From Algoriphagus sp. A40 (GTDB taxonomy: Bacteria > Bacteroidota > Bacteroidia > Cytophagales > Cyclobacteriaceae): 64,000 bases of DNA. The translations under genes were made by a program, and so were the position numbers. Position 1 is the stretch's first letter. Each line of letters starts with the position of its first letter. The notes under the pieces were generated by a model. It worked only from the letters and a program-made list of their open reading frames with translations. It was not told where the DNA came from and made no database searches. The DNA is taken from assembly GCF_002002735.1 (NCBI RefSeq), contig NZ_MUNY01000042.1, positions 124,001-188,000 of the forward strand, in the 5' to 3' direction. Positions 1-10,600 of the stretch are shown here, in pieces.

Positions 1-2844
1 ACCGCTCAGGAAGCCGTGGATGCCATGACCATCAAGCCTGGTTATAAAGTGAATGTCTGGGCTTCCGAGCCCATGATGACCCAGCCCATGGCCTTCTGTT
101 GGGATGACCGGGGAAGGCTTTGGATTGCAGAAAACAAAGATTATGAATCCCGGGGTGACGGCTTTTCCAATTCGGGAGACAGCCGGATCCTGATCCTGGA
201 AGATACCGACGGAGATGGGAAGGCAGATAAACAATCCGTCTTTATGGAAGGGCTGGCTTTTCCTGCGGCAATTGCAGTGGGATTTGACGGTGTCTTCATC
301 GGCGCACCGCCCAACCTGATCTTTGTCCCTGACAAAGACGGGGACGACAAAGCGGACATGGATGACATCGAAATCCTCCTGACCGGCTGGGGAATTCGCG
401 ATCGACACGAAACGCTAAACAGTCTTCACTGGGGTCCGGACGGCTGGCTTTACGGTTTGCAGGGTTTTGCCACCCCATCCAAAATCCGCAAACCCAAAGG
501 CGATGAGGCTCGCAAACTCTATTACCACAAAGACCCTTTTCCCGAAGATCTCCTGGAAAAAGAAGGCGTGGACATCAACGGCGGTGTGTGGCGCTATCAT
601 CCGGTCAAAGACAGATTTGAAGTGGTGGCCCATGGCTTCAGCAATCCCTGGGGCATTGACTACGATGCCAAAGGGCAGCTCTTTATGAGTGCCTGTGTGA
701 TCCCGCATCTCTGGCATGTAGTTCCGGGCGGAATCTACCACCGACAGGGCGGACAGCATTTCAATCCCTATGTCTACGAGGACATCAAGACCATCGCCAA
801 CCACAGCCACCGTTCGGCGCACGGCGGGGCCCGAGTGTATCAATCTGATGCCTTTCCCGAGGAGGAAAAAGGAAGGATCTTCATGGCCAACATCCACGAA
901 CACGGAGTCCTTTCGGATATTTTGATCCCCAAAGGTTCTGGATTTGAAGGCAAGCACGGGGATGAATTCATGATGGCCAACAATGCCCAATGGGTGGGTT
1001 TCAGTATGGAAATCGGACCCGATGGAGGACTTTACGCCCTGGACTGGCACGATGCTGACATATGCGGGAAAGAAGTCTTGAATGAGGAAACAGGAAGGAT
1101 TTTCCGGATTATGCCAGAAAAATCCCTGGCTCAAAACTTCCCCGGTAGGTACACAGATTTGAATAAGATGACCGATGCCCAATTGGTGGCTTTTCAGACC
1201 AATCCTTCTGACTGGCACGCACGTCGGGCCCGGGGAATTCTCCAAAAACGCGCGGTCAACAAAAAACTTAAGCCGGAAACGAATACCTCATTGAAGAAGA
1301 TTTTCACCTCGGATAAAAATCTGGACTGGAGGCTCCGCGCCATGTGGACGCTCCATCAGACCGGAGGGTTTACGGAGAAAGAACTGGTTGCTTCACTTTC
1401 TGACAAAGATCCCTATGTCCGGGCTTGGGCCATCCAGCTACTCTGCGAGGACATGAAACCTTCCCCAGAAGCTTTGGCCAAATTTAAATCTATGGCAAAG
1501 TCAGATGCTTCCCCTGTGGTTCGGCTTTACCTCGCTGCGGCTTTGCAGCGGATTCCAAATGCTGACAAATGGGCGATTGCCTCAAGTCTGATCCAGCACA
1601 CGGAGGACGATAAAGACCACAACCTGCCAAAGATGCTTTGGTACGGCATCGAGCCTTGGTTTGCCGGGAATCCGGAGCAAGTCCTGGAACTTGCCCCAAC
1701 CTCCAAACTCAGCTTTGTCACCCAAAATATAGCCCGACGGGCCGTGGATGGAAACCAGGTGGAGAAACTCGTTGCCCTGATCAGCAAGGAAGGACCGAAT
1801 ACCGAACTACTCATGTCGGGAATGTTGAGCGGAATGGAAGGCCGAACCGATCTGAAAACCCCTGCGAACTGGAAATCTGTCGCCGAAAAACTCCAAAAAT
1901 CTGCAGGTAAAAAACAGACTTTGGCTTTGGAGATTTCCGGACTTTTCGGGGATACCGAAGCCACTCAACGGGCATTTGCCACGCTGAAAAATAAGAGTCT
2001 GCCGATGGATCAGCGAAAAAAAGCACTTCAAACACTCTCCGCACAACAGCAAAAAGGATTGGTGGCCGAAATCCCCAACCTGCTTCAGGAACCGGCAATG
2101 AAGAAAGATGTTATCCGGTCCATAGCTGCCTTTGACAATGAATCTCTGGGTAAGTTGCTGCTGGAAAGCTATCCCAAATTTTCCCCCGAGGAAAAACTTG
2201 AAGCCATGCAGACCTTATCCTCCAGAGCACGATATGGCAACATGCTGACCCAGGAGATCAAAACCAAAAAAATCGCAAAATCAGAAGTTCCTGCAAGTGT
2301 AGCTCGACAGCTTCTCCGGGTGGTGGGCAGCGGATTTATCGAAGTTTGGGGGCCGATCGAGTCAGTGCCGAGCAACCAAGCCGCCTATGACAAATACCGC
2401 GCGATGCTAAAGCCTGAGACATTGGCCTCAGCAAATCTTCACACCGGAAAAGCAGTATTTACAAAAACCTGCGGAAGCTGTCACAAAATGTACGGTGAAG
2501 GGGGAATTATCGGCCCGGACCTCACCGGTTCCAACCGGACAGATCCGGAATACATCCTGATGAATGTGCTCGAACCCACAGCAGAAATCCAGGACGACTA
2601 CAAGATGGTGGTGATCAATACCCGGGACGGAAGGACCTATTCAGGAAATATCATTTCAGAAAACGAACGTCAAGTCACCCTTCGAATCGTGGGTCAGGAT
2701 CAGGTGCTGATCAACAAATCCGGTATCCTTTCCCGTGAAGTGACTGATGTGTCCATGATGCCTTCCGGTTTATTTGAAAACCTGAGTCAAGAAGAAATAG
2801 TGAATCTGATGGGGTATCTGAAGACGAATAAGCGGGTGGAGTGA
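1..2844 (+). CDS. PVC-type heme-binding protein: beta-propeller, HEAT repeats and cytochrome c (5' end missing)
   Basis: The reading frame is open to the window edge, so the N-terminus and any signal peptide lie outside; an in-frame GTG at 16 is not a convincing start. Three parts are seen. The N-terminal ~370 residues are a dehydrogenase-like beta-propeller with calcium-type loops (DTDGDGKAD, DKDGDDKAD). A helical HEAT-like region follows to about residue 770. The C-terminus is a cytochrome c domain with a CGSCH heme site near residue 820, followed by the GGIIGPDLTGSNR stretch typical of these proteins. The order matches the planctomycete-type membrane-bound dehydrogenase/heme-binding family found in Planctomycetes and Bacteroidota. 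The likely role is periplasmic oxidation of a sugar or related substrate with electron transfer to the heme. The substrate is unknown. The gene converges on the esterase at 3126-4397. Confidence 0.85.
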   Translation, partial: TAQEAVDAMTIKPGYKVNVWASEPMMTQPMAFCWDDRGRLWIAENKDYESRGDGFSNSGDSRILILEDTDGDGKADKQSVFMEGLAFPAAIAVGFDGVFIGAPPNLIFVPDKDGDDKADMDDIEILLTGWGIRDRHETLNSLHWGPDGWLYGLQGFATPSKIRKPKGDEARKLYYHKDPFPEDLLEKEGVDINGGVWRYHPVKDRFEVVAHGFSNPWGIDYDAKGQLFMSACVIPHLWHVVPGGIYHRQGGQHFNPYVYEDIKTIANHSHRSAHGGARVYQSDAFPEEEKGRIFMANIHEHGVLSDILIPKGSGFEGKHGDEFMMANNAQWVGFSMEIGPDGGLYALDWHDADICGKEVLNEETGRIFRIMPEKSLAQNFPGRYTDLNKMTDAQLVAFQTNPSDWHARRARGILQKRAVNKKLKPETNTSLKKIFTSDKNLDWRLRAMWTLHQTGGFTEKELVASLSDKDPYVRAWAIQLLCEDMKPSPEALAKFKSMAKSDASPVVRLYLAAALQRIPNADKWAIASSLIQHTEDDKDHNLPKMLWYGIEPWFAGNPEQVLELAPTSKLSFVTQNIARRAVDGNQVEKLVALISKEGPNTELLMSGMLSGMEGRTDLKTPANWKSVAEKLQKSAGKKQTLALEISGLFGDTEATQRAFATLKNKSLPMDQRKKALQTLSAQQQKGLVAEIPNLLQEPAMKKDVIRSIAAFDNESLGKLLLESYPKFSPEEKLEAMQTLSSRARYGNMLTQEIKTKKIAKSEVPASVARQLLRVVGSGFIEVWGPIESVPSNQAAYDKYRAMLKPETLASANLHTGKAVFTKTCGSCHKMYGEGGIIGPDLTGSNRTDPEYILMNVLEPTAEIQDDYKMVVINTRDGRTYSGNIISENERQVTLRIVGQDQVLINKSGILSREVTDVSMMPSGLFENLSQEEIVNLMGYLKTNKRVE

Positions 2845-2862
2845 ATGGGTTGGAATAGATAA

Positions 2863-3078
2863 GTTCGACACCCTTCGGGGTCGTTGAAAGTCTTTCTTTA
2901 TTATTTTCCATGGGTTGCACCCATGGCTATTGAGAAGTTTGACCCCTGCCGGGGTCGAATGTTTATCTTATGGAATTCAGCTATGACCACGAAGTGGTCG
3001 AACCTTTCAATAGCCCTAGGTGCAACCTAGGGGATAAGGAAATTACAAATGAGTGTCCCAACCCTGAAAGAGTTGAAC
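2863..3078. repeat. BIME/REP-like composite inverted repeat, copy A
   Basis: A 216-bp element between two convergent genes. It starts GTTCGAC and ends GTTGAAC. It is built of two modules in inverted orientation, each with a GGTTGCACC-centred hairpin (2908-2926 and 3014-3032) followed by CTATTGA and a GACC...GGTC hairpin. A second copy in the same orientation lies at 4534-4751. It resembles the interspersed palindromic repeats mobilised by REP-associated tyrosine transposases, but no such transposase is in the window. Confidence 0.8.
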
Positions 3079-3125
3079 TAACAACGGCTGTTGACCGTGG
3101 TCAGACAACCGCTGACCAAAATTAA

Positions 3126-4397
3126 TCACCCCTTCAGCCACCGATCAAACCACGCAAAGGCCTCTTCCTGCATTGCCTTGTCAAACTTGTGGGGTCCTGG
3201 GTAAAAAGTGCATTTGTACTTGTCTGAGGCATTGGCTTTGGCATAGACTTCTGTGAGAATCTCATCCGCCTTTTCCATCTCCGACAGGGTAAACAATTGG
3301 TCTTCGATGTCATTCAAAACCAAGGTTGGCAAAGGTGCTCTTAAACCCAGAATTTCAGGGAAATCCAGTTCTTGAGGCAGGATCGGCACATAAGTCATCC
3401 AGGTATGAGTGTAGGATTTGTAAAGCAACAAATCAACCCAGGTGGTCATAAATCCCACCGCCACGGCACAGGAAATCCTCGGATCCAGTCCTCCCAGCAT
3501 GACTGTTCGCAGTCCTCCTCCTGATAGCCCGGCACAACCCAGTTTGCTGGAATCTACGTCCTCTCTGGCAGCCAAGATGCTCAGGGCCATCTGATCTTCT
3601 GCCAGAAAAACCGCCGGCCAGCTGGTTCCTGCGCAAAACAGGGACTTGGCCAGAATATGTTCATGCTCCGACGCCCAGGAATTATAAGTCTCGATCTGCT
3701 CTTCGGTATCCAGACTGAAATCTGTGATGCCTTGGCGGATAGGGACAGGTACATCTTCAACCAAAACCCTCCTGCTTCCGAAAGCAAATGCATCGTGAAC
3801 CATCACTACATACCCCTGTTTGGCGGCTTCATTGGCCCAAGCTCTTCCTTCGTAATAAGTGTTGTGATGATTTTGAACATAGGACGGAATGTCGGCTTTG
3901 GTCTTGCAGATTTTGTCCAAACCCAGGAATTTATTCCCACCGTGGCAGTGCAGTCCCAATATCGCAGGCAATTTTCCCTTGGCGTTTTCGGGTTTCAAAA
4001 TCACTGCTTTGGTAGGATTTCCACTTGGCAACTGATAAGTGATCTCTTCAAAAACCACTCCCTCAAAGCTTCCGGTTTGGTGTACTACAACTTTTGGAAT
4101 CGAGCCCAAATCCACCGCTCCCATACGCTCGGCAACAAGTTTCCTGGTAGCATCTCTCCAAGCATCTAGATCGGTAATTTCTGAATTCCGAAAGGAATGA
4201 CTAGGCAACTTTTCAAGATTTAGGCTTTTAGCCCAAGGTCCATAAGACCCGATCATATTGAGTTCTTGTTGATTGTTCACAGGTAGCGCGGGGTTTATTG
4301 ATTGAGGATTCGAATGCAAATCCAAGAGACTTCCACTCATGACTCCAAGCCCAACCAGGCCAGACTTTTTCATAAATTCTCTTCGGTCGTGTTGCAT
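3126..4397 (-). CDS. Tat-exported alpha/beta hydrolase (dienelactone hydrolase/acetyl-xylan-esterase-like)
   Basis: A 423-residue protein with a twin-arginine signal at its start (DRREFMKKSGLVGLG), so probably exported folded. The rest is an alpha/beta hydrolase. There is a nucleophile elbow GLSGG (Ser near residue 290), a probable acid in LNDIEDQL (about residue 365) and His403 in YPGPHKF. An LGLHCHGG oxyanion-type strand lies near residue 150. This large-lid architecture occurs in bacterial esterases annotated as dienelactone hydrolase or acetyl-xylan esterase family, acting on acylated sugars. The gene stands alone between two copies of a palindromic repeat element, next to cytochrome and DUF1501 genes. 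The specific ester is not deducible. Confidence 0.8.
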   Translation of the reverse strand: MQHDRREFMKKSGLVGLGVMSGSLLDLHSNPQSINPALPVNNQQELNMIGSYGPWAKSLNLEKLPSHSFRNSEITDLDAWRDATRKLVAERMGAVDLGSIPKVVVHQTGSFEGVVFEEITYQLPSGNPTKAVILKPENAKGKLPAILGLHCHGGNKFLGLDKICKTKADIPSYVQNHHNTYYEGRAWANEAAKQGYVVMVHDAFAFGSRRVLVEDVPVPIRQGITDFSLDTEEQIETYNSWASEHEHILAKSLFCAGTSWPAVFLAEDQMALSILAAREDVDSSKLGCAGLSGGGLRTVMLGGLDPRISCAVAVGFMTTWVDLLLYKSYTHTWMTYVPILPQELDFPEILGLRAPLPTLVLNDIEDQLFTLSEMEKADEILTEVYAKANASDKYKCTFYPGPHKFDKAMQEEAFAWFDRWLKG

Positions 4398-4756
4398 AGT
4401 TGTTAGGGAAAAGCTTGAGGTAAGTTAAAGAAACAGATATGAATTCCCACCGACACGGACTTTACCTCGCTACAATTTGAAGCTCAAAGTTGAAAGATAT
4501 TAATCTACGCTTAGTTGGTGAAGTGCGAAAATTGTTCGACACCCTTTCGGGGTCGTGGGGAACTGGGTCAAATCCATTATCCACGGGTTGCATCCGCGGT
4601 TATTGAAAAGTTTGACCCTTTCAGGGTTGTATGTTTGGAATCGAAATTGATTTTAAAGATGACCACGAAGTGGTCGAACCTCTCAATAGCCCCCGGTGGA
4701 ACCGGGGGATTTACGTAGCGCATGGAAAGTACAACCCTGAAAGGGTTGAACTTAGC
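4398..4756. other. Intergenic region carrying repeat copy B
   Basis: This holds the upstream region of the esterase (4398-4533), in which I see no clear Bacteroidota -7/-33 promoter pair, and then the repeat element at 4534-4751. The element ends five bases from the stop of the next gene. Confidence 0.7.
4534..4751. repeat. BIME/REP-like composite inverted repeat, copy B
   Basis: A 218-bp element with the same module order and orientation as copy A at 2863-3078. The stem at 4690-4708 is CCCCCGGT/ACCGGGGG, where copy A has CCCTAGGT/ACCTAGGG. Both arms have changed together, which indicates selection on the fold. The GACCACGAAGTGGTC hairpin is identical in both copies. Confidence 0.8.
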
Positions 4757-6097
4757 TCAACTTCCAAAAACCACCTTCACCTCTGCCAAAGCCATATCTT
4801 TCACTCCTTTGTCCTCCGGCTTAACGGCGGTATTCCAGAGATATAGAGATTTCAATGACTTAATTTCGGCAAGGAATTCCAAACCTTCAGCACTAATCAT
4901 GGTTCCATTCAGATTTAAAACTTCCAGTTTGGTTAAGTTTTTTAAGGCTGAAATCCCAGAATCGGTAATCGGGTTATTTTCAATTCGGAGTCGATGCAAA
5001 TTGGAAAATTGCGAAATCAACGAGAGGTCTGAATCCTGAATTCCCGTTCCGGCCAAGCTCAACCAAAAAATCTGGTCTTTGATCGGCAAAAGGGCATTCA
5101 AAAGTTCGGAAACTTGGCCTCTTGCTGCTTCCTCAGGAAGAACTATGTCCAAGGCCCCTGATTCCTGAGAAAGAATTCTGACTCGAAAACCCTTTTTCTC
5201 CAATTCCATAATTCGGAGTGTGTCGATAGCTGCGACCAGCATTTTTTCGGCTCCCAAGATATTCAGTTTGGGTTTTGCCCACTTGATTAATTCCACATCC
5301 GCCTCCATCAGGGAAATCTTCGGATCTGCGTTTCCTTTTTCAATCCACCATGTGATCAATTGGATTTCTTCTTCGGTTAGCGGCTTTTTCCCCTCAGCAG
5401 GCATAAAATCATCGTGGTCAGATGGCAGCGAAACTCTGCGGATGAGCTCGCTTTTTTCCGCGTCAGCAGGAATGATCACCGGGCCATTTTCTCCGCCTTT
5501 CAGCAGAGATTCATAGGAACTCATATTCAATTCACCTTTGGTTTTCCCTTCTCGGTGGCAGCTTTGACACTTGCTCTTTAAAACCGGCTGAACCACATCT
5601 GTGAAAACCTCCGCCTCCTCCACACTTGCCAAAATCCGGCCCTTGCTTTCCTCCTGCTTTTCCCCAAAAGGAGCATAAGCAGTCAGATAATCCTCTCCAT
5701 GAGTCAAGCTGCCCCCAAAATGTCCGGTGACAAAAAGGGTGAGCATAAGCAATCCCAAAACGGAGTAATTGATTTTTCCTGAGAACCTTTCCTCATTTTT
5801 ATTCACCCACCAGGCAATTCCGGAAAGTACCACCGTGAGCCAACCCGCAGCCAAATGGTTATCCAGCAAATTCCCTTCATAGCCACCGCTTTGGGAAAGC
5901 AAATAACCAAGCAAAGCGGCAATCAATGCACTGACCGCGCCCAAAAAAAGGGTGAAATTCACGGCTTCCTGGAGATTCTGCTTTTTTAGCAAAACCACAT
6001 AAGACTTCAACAACACGCCAATCATCAAAAACCCGATGGGCAAATGGACCCAAACTGGGTGAAAACGGCCGATGAATGTGATCAAATCTTCTGTCAT
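4757..6097 (-). CDS. Membrane-anchored planctomycete-type cytochrome c with C-terminal leucine-rich repeats
   Basis: A 446-residue protein. The first ~135 residues hold about four hydrophobic membrane segments, similar to DUF2231-type modules. Then comes a PSCyt1-type cytochrome domain (residues ~165-260) with a CQSCH heme site near residue 176 and the FMPAEGKKPLTEEEI segment typical of that family. The last ~110 residues are leucine-rich repeats (LHRLRIENNPITDSG, LEVLNLNGT, LKSLYLWNT). It is the third gene of an operon, 12 bases after the DUF1501 gene, and probably tethers the system to the inner membrane and passes electrons to it. The join of membrane module, cytochrome and LRR is characteristic of planctomycete-like systems. 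The substrate is unknown. Confidence 0.8.
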   Translation of the reverse strand: MTEDLITFIGRFHPVWVHLPIGFLMIGVLLKSYVVLLKKQNLQEAVNFTLFLGAVSALIAALLGYLLSQSGGYEGNLLDNHLAAGWLTVVLSGIAWWVNKNEERFSGKINYSVLGLLMLTLFVTGHFGGSLTHGEDYLTAYAPFGEKQEESKGRILASVEEAEVFTDVVQPVLKSKCQSCHREGKTKGELNMSSYESLLKGGENGPVIIPADAEKSELIRRVSLPSDHDDFMPAEGKKPLTEEEIQLITWWIEKGNADPKISLMEADVELIKWAKPKLNILGAEKMLVAAIDTLRIMELEKKGFRVRILSQESGALDIVLPEEAARGQVSELLNALLPIKDQIFWLSLAGTGIQDSDLSLISQFSNLHRLRIENNPITDSGISALKNLTKLEVLNLNGTMISAEGLEFLAEIKSLKSLYLWNTAVKPEDKGVKDMALAEVKVVFGS

Positions 6098-6109
6098 CTT
6101 CTATCCGGC

Positions 6110-7618
6110 TTAGCTCAAAATTCCTTTGACCACATGACCTTCCACATCGGTCAGCCTGAACCGGCGTCCCTGATGCTTGTAGGTGAGTTTCTCGTGGTCG
6201 ATGCCAAAAAGATGCAGGATCGTGGCCTGCAGGTCATGCACGTGAACCGGATCCTTGACCACGTTATAGCCAAATTCATCCGTTTCCCCATGGGTAAAGC
6301 CCGGCTTCACTCCTGCCCCGCACATCCACTTGGTAAAGCACCTCGGGTGATGATCTCTTCCATAGTTATCCGGTGAAAGCGTGCCCTGGCTGTAAACCGT
6401 CCTGCCAAATTCACCGCCCCAAACGACCAGGGTATCTTCCAAAAGTCCCCGCTGCTTCAGGTCTTTGATCAGGGCAGCTGTCGCCTGATCGGTCTTTTTA
6501 CATTGATTTTTGATCGAACCGGGCAGGTTGCCGTGCTGATCCCAACCCTGATGGTAGAGCTGCACAAATTTCACGTCCTTTTCGATCAGCTTTCTAGCCA
6601 TCAGGCAATTGGCTGCGTAAGTGCCGGGATCACGACTTTCCTCACCGTACATCTCATATACCCAGTCCGGTTCAGAGGACATGTCCGTCACCTCCGGCAC
6701 AGAAGTCTGCATCCGAAAAGCCATCTCGTATTGTGCAATTCGGGCATTGATTTCCGGGTCTCCATAAGTATCAAACTGCACCTCATTCAGGGATTTGAGG
6801 TAATCGAGCATCTCTCTTCGGTCCGCTCCCTCGTAGTTTTCAGGATTCCCAAGGTAAAGGACCGGATCTTTCCCGGATCGGAACTGGATTCCCTGATGTT
6901 GGGAAGGCAAAAAACCATTTCCCCAAAGTCGGGCATATAGCGGCTGGTCAAGCACGGCATCTTTGGAAACCAGGACTATAAAGGAGGGCAGATTTTGGTT
7001 GTCCGAACCCAGGCCATAGCTCAGCCAAGCGCCCATCGAGGGTCTGCCCGGAAGCTGATGCCCGGTCTGGAAAAAAGTAATCGCCGGATCATGGTTGATC
7101 TGACCGGTCTGCATGCTTTTGATAAAGCATAGCTCATCGGCAATCTCCGCTGTGTGTGGCATCAGTTCGCTGACCCAGGCCCTGCTTTGGCCATATTGTT
7201 GGAATTTGAAAGCTGAGGCGGTCATTGGAAAAGAACTCTGGTCCGCACTCATACCCGTGAGCCGCTGTCCGTCGCGCACCGTATCCGGAAGCTCCTGCCC
7301 ATGCAGGTCAACAAGCTTTGGCTTGTAATCGAAAAGGTCCAGTTGCGACGGTCCTCCGGCCTGAAACAGGTAGATCACCCGCTTTGCCTTGGGCATAAAA
7401 TGCGGCAAACCTGAAATACCGTTGGGAGAATCTGAAAGGATTGGTTGAGCTATCGGATTTCCTGCGAAAATCTTTTCCATTCCCATCAGCGAACCCAAAG
7501 CCAGGGAGCCGATACCCAAAGAAGTTTTGGTCAAAAAACGCCTTCTGTCCATTTTCTTTTCGATCTCCTGAAGATCCCGATTCGCAGATCTAAGCGGGGC
7601 GTCGTGGTGATGATTCAT
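6110..7618 (-). CDS. DUF1501 family protein with twin-arginine signal
   Basis: A 502-residue protein with a Tat-like motif at residues 24-31 (DRRRFLTK) followed by a hydrophobic stretch. DUF1501 is a sulfatase/alkaline-phosphatase-fold family. The body shows its landmarks: FQAGGPSQLDLFDYKP near residue 85, WGGEFGRTV near 405 and GRDHHPRCF. The start codon overlaps the stop of the upstream PSD1 gene (TAATG), so the two are translationally coupled. An inner Met at residue 23 is a possible alternative start but would lose the coupling. DUF1501 genes habitually pair with PSD1/DUF1553 genes in Planctomycetes and some Bacteroidota. The reaction of the pair is not established. Confidence 0.88.
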   Translation of the reverse strand: MNHHHDAPLRSANRDLQEIEKKMDRRRFLTKTSLGIGSLALGSLMGMEKIFAGNPIAQPILSDSPNGISGLPHFMPKAKRVIYLFQAGGPSQLDLFDYKPKLVDLHGQELPDTVRDGQRLTGMSADQSSFPMTASAFKFQQYGQSRAWVSELMPHTAEIADELCFIKSMQTGQINHDPAITFFQTGHQLPGRPSMGAWLSYGLGSDNQNLPSFIVLVSKDAVLDQPLYARLWGNGFLPSQHQGIQFRSGKDPVLYLGNPENYEGADRREMLDYLKSLNEVQFDTYGDPEINARIAQYEMAFRMQTSVPEVTDMSSEPDWVYEMYGEESRDPGTYAANCLMARKLIEKDVKFVQLYHQGWDQHGNLPGSIKNQCKKTDQATAALIKDLKQRGLLEDTLVVWGGEFGRTVYSQGTLSPDNYGRDHHPRCFTKWMCGAGVKPGFTHGETDEFGYNVVKDPVHVHDLQATILHLFGIDHEKLTYKHQGRRFRLTDVEGHVVKGILS

Positions 7619-10600
7619 TATCTCTTGGTTAGGGCTGCGTCGGAATTGATAATTGCACTTGCGGTGACGGCATTGGCCGCTACCTGGACCGGATCCAAAT
7701 CCGGATCAATCCGGTATTCCCCGGTTTCCAGCCAACCTTTCAGCTTGTTGCGGTCAGCCGTGAATTTTCTGTACTCATTTTCTCTCAGATCCAGCAGGAT
7801 TTCAAGTTCTTTGGGGTGTGGATTTCTTCCAGTCACCTTGCGGAAAGTAGTTTTTATCGCCTCTGAGATTTCGGGATAGGTCAGCATCTGCTCGCCCAAA
7901 ACCTTGGAAACTTCCACAAAAGTCGGATCGTTGAGCAAAGCCAAAGCCTGAAGCGGGGTATTCGTTTCCTGGCGCTTGCTGACCGAAACACTGTGATCAG
8001 GAGCATCAAAGATGGCCAAAGTCGGATGGTGAACTGAGCGTTTCCATATCGTGTACATGCTGCGGCGGTAGAGATTTTTGCCGGTGCTTTGCACGTAATT
8101 TCCTCCATTTACTTTCCACAAACCCTCAGGTTGATATGGAAAGACGCTTTTGCCGCCGATTTCGGAATTCAACAGGCCGGATGCAGCAAGTGCATTGTCC
8201 CGGATCAATTCCCCGGACAGGCGGACCATCGGCCCCCGCGCAAGCAGGACATTTTCCGGATCTTTTTCTTCCAATTCCGGTCTCTTAATGGAAGCTTGAC
8301 GGTAAGTGGCCGAGGTGAGGATCAAGCGCTGCATCGCTTTCACATCCCAACCCGATCGCTGAAACTCCAAAGCCAGCCAATCCAGCAATTCCGGATGGGA
8401 AGGCAGTTGGCCCTGATTCCCAAAATCCCCCGAGGTAGCGACGAGACCCTTGCCGAAGTAATTCTGCCAAAACCGGTTGACAGCCACTCTTGCAGTCAAT
8501 GGATTTTCCGGAGAAATCAGCCATTGGGCCAGGCCTAGTCGGTTTCTGGGCAGATCCGCTTTCATGGGAAGGACGCTTTCCGGGGTATTTGGAAAAACCT
8601 CCTCCCCATGCAGATTGTATTCGCCCCGTGTCAGGATATAGGTGGGGCGCTTTTCGGCTTTATCCCGCATGATCATCATCTCAGGAATTACTTCCACTGA
8701 ATCAGAATAAGCTTTTCTTTGGGAAATCACCGCTTTCAGCTTTTCCCGATAAGCCAAAGAATGGTTGTTGAGATACAGCTTTTTCAAGTCCAGCTTTTCG
8801 GAAACTGTAAATTGATCCGCTCCCTTGGCAAGGGTGGCTTTGTAATCGTCCGGATTGGAAATATGTCGCACTTCCAAGGGGGAAAGTTCCAGATCGTACA
8901 CACTGACTTCATCCACAAGGGCGTCTTTCAGACCTTTTCCCCTCCACACTGCACCGACCTGCAAACCGGGCTGTCCACCTTTGAAGAGGATGTCCTTGTA
9001 TAGGTTGTCGTGGGTGGTTTGGGCTGTCATTTCTGAGCCGTTCAGGAAGACCTTCAGCCCTTTGGCTTTGGAAGATCCGTCGTAGATCATGACCAAATTC
9101 ACCCATTGATCCCGGGGAATGTCCTGCTCGGTAACTTTGGTGATGGCATTGTAGGGAGCGGTATGGGCCATAAGCAACTCCAGCCGGTTGTCTTTCAGAC
9201 TAAGGTGATAGCCCCGCCAATTATACAGGACAGCGCCGGAACCCTTGTGAAAGATCGCACCATGAGTCAGAGTATTTGGAATATTGACCCAAATGCTGAC
9301 CGAGAAGGGCTCATTTCTGGAGAAAACGCCAGTTCCACCCAGATTCAGCCACATGTCCCCATTGAGCTGAACCCCTTTTCCTTTGTACCCTTCCACATAG
9401 GAAGGAGGCTGGTTTTTCACCTCGCTACTTTCCATCATGCCTTTTTGGGAAGGATTGAGTTGGTTTTGAATAGACTTTTGGTCAAAAGTGAAAAATGCCT
9501 TTCGGCTTGCCGGAAACTCCCGGCTAGCCTCTTTTTGGTAGGCCTTGGAATCCAGCCAAGCTTGAAATCCCGCTTCCTCTTCCTTGGCCACCTGAGCCAA
9601 GGACGTCTCTCCGTTTTCTTTCTGCGAAAGAAGATAAGCCAGCATTTGGTCCTTTTCAGTATCGGTCAAAAGCATTGTCGGGGCAGGCATGGCATCGTCC
9701 CAGGAAATCTGCCCGGCCTCATCCACCTGGTTGAAAAAACTGCTCAGCTCAAAGAAATTCTTTTGGGAAATCGGGTCATACTTGTGGTCGTGGCAGCGGG
9801 CACAGCCCAAAGTCAAAGCCATAAAGGCCTGTCCCATGGTGCTCGTGCGGTCCACAACATACTCAACCCGAAACTCTTCCTCCACGATTCCACCCTCCAT
9901 GTTTTGGGGATGAATCCGGTTGAAAGCAGTGGCGATCAACTGGTCTTTGGTCGGATTGGGAAGCAAGTCGCCCGCCAACTGATCGGTGATAAACTTATCA
10001 TAAGTCAGGTTTTGGTTAAAAGCCCGGATCACCCAATCGCGGTAGGGCGATGCATCGCGGTAACGGTCCACGGTATAGCCATGGGTATCGGCAAATCGTG
10101 CGATATCCATCCAGTGCATCGCCATCTTTTCGCCATAATGAGGGGAATTGAGCAGTCGGTCTACCTGCTTTTCGTAGGCATCCGGGGATTGATCTGCAAG
10201 AAAGACGTCCATCTCAGCAAGACTTGGAGGCAAACCCGTCAAATCCAGACTCAGTCTTCTCAACAGAATTTCTTTGTCGGCCTCGGGAGAAGGCTGGATT
10301 TTCTCGGGCTCCAACTTTGCCAATACAAAGCGGTCGATGGGATTTTTGGCCCAGGAATTATCCTTGACTTTAGGCAAATCCTGGTCTTGGGGAGGGATAA
10401 AAGCCCAGTGTGGTTTGTATTCCGCTCCATCTTCGATCCACTTGATCAGGATTGCTTTTTCCCTTGGAGTCAAAGTCAGATTCGATTCAATGGACGGCAT
10501 GCGATACTCCTCATCGTCGGAAATAATCCGGTGAAAGAGTTCGCTTTTGTTCAGGCTGCCGGGTTTGATGGCAAACTTGCCTGGAGATTCCTTCAGTCCG

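Noticed and set aside
415..1245. A 276-codon frame antisense to the PVC-type heme protein
   Set aside because: It mirrors a conserved propeller region and shows no domain.
2863..4751. The repeat elements as a CRISPR array
   Set aside because: Only two composite copies exist, without regular spacers or cas genes.
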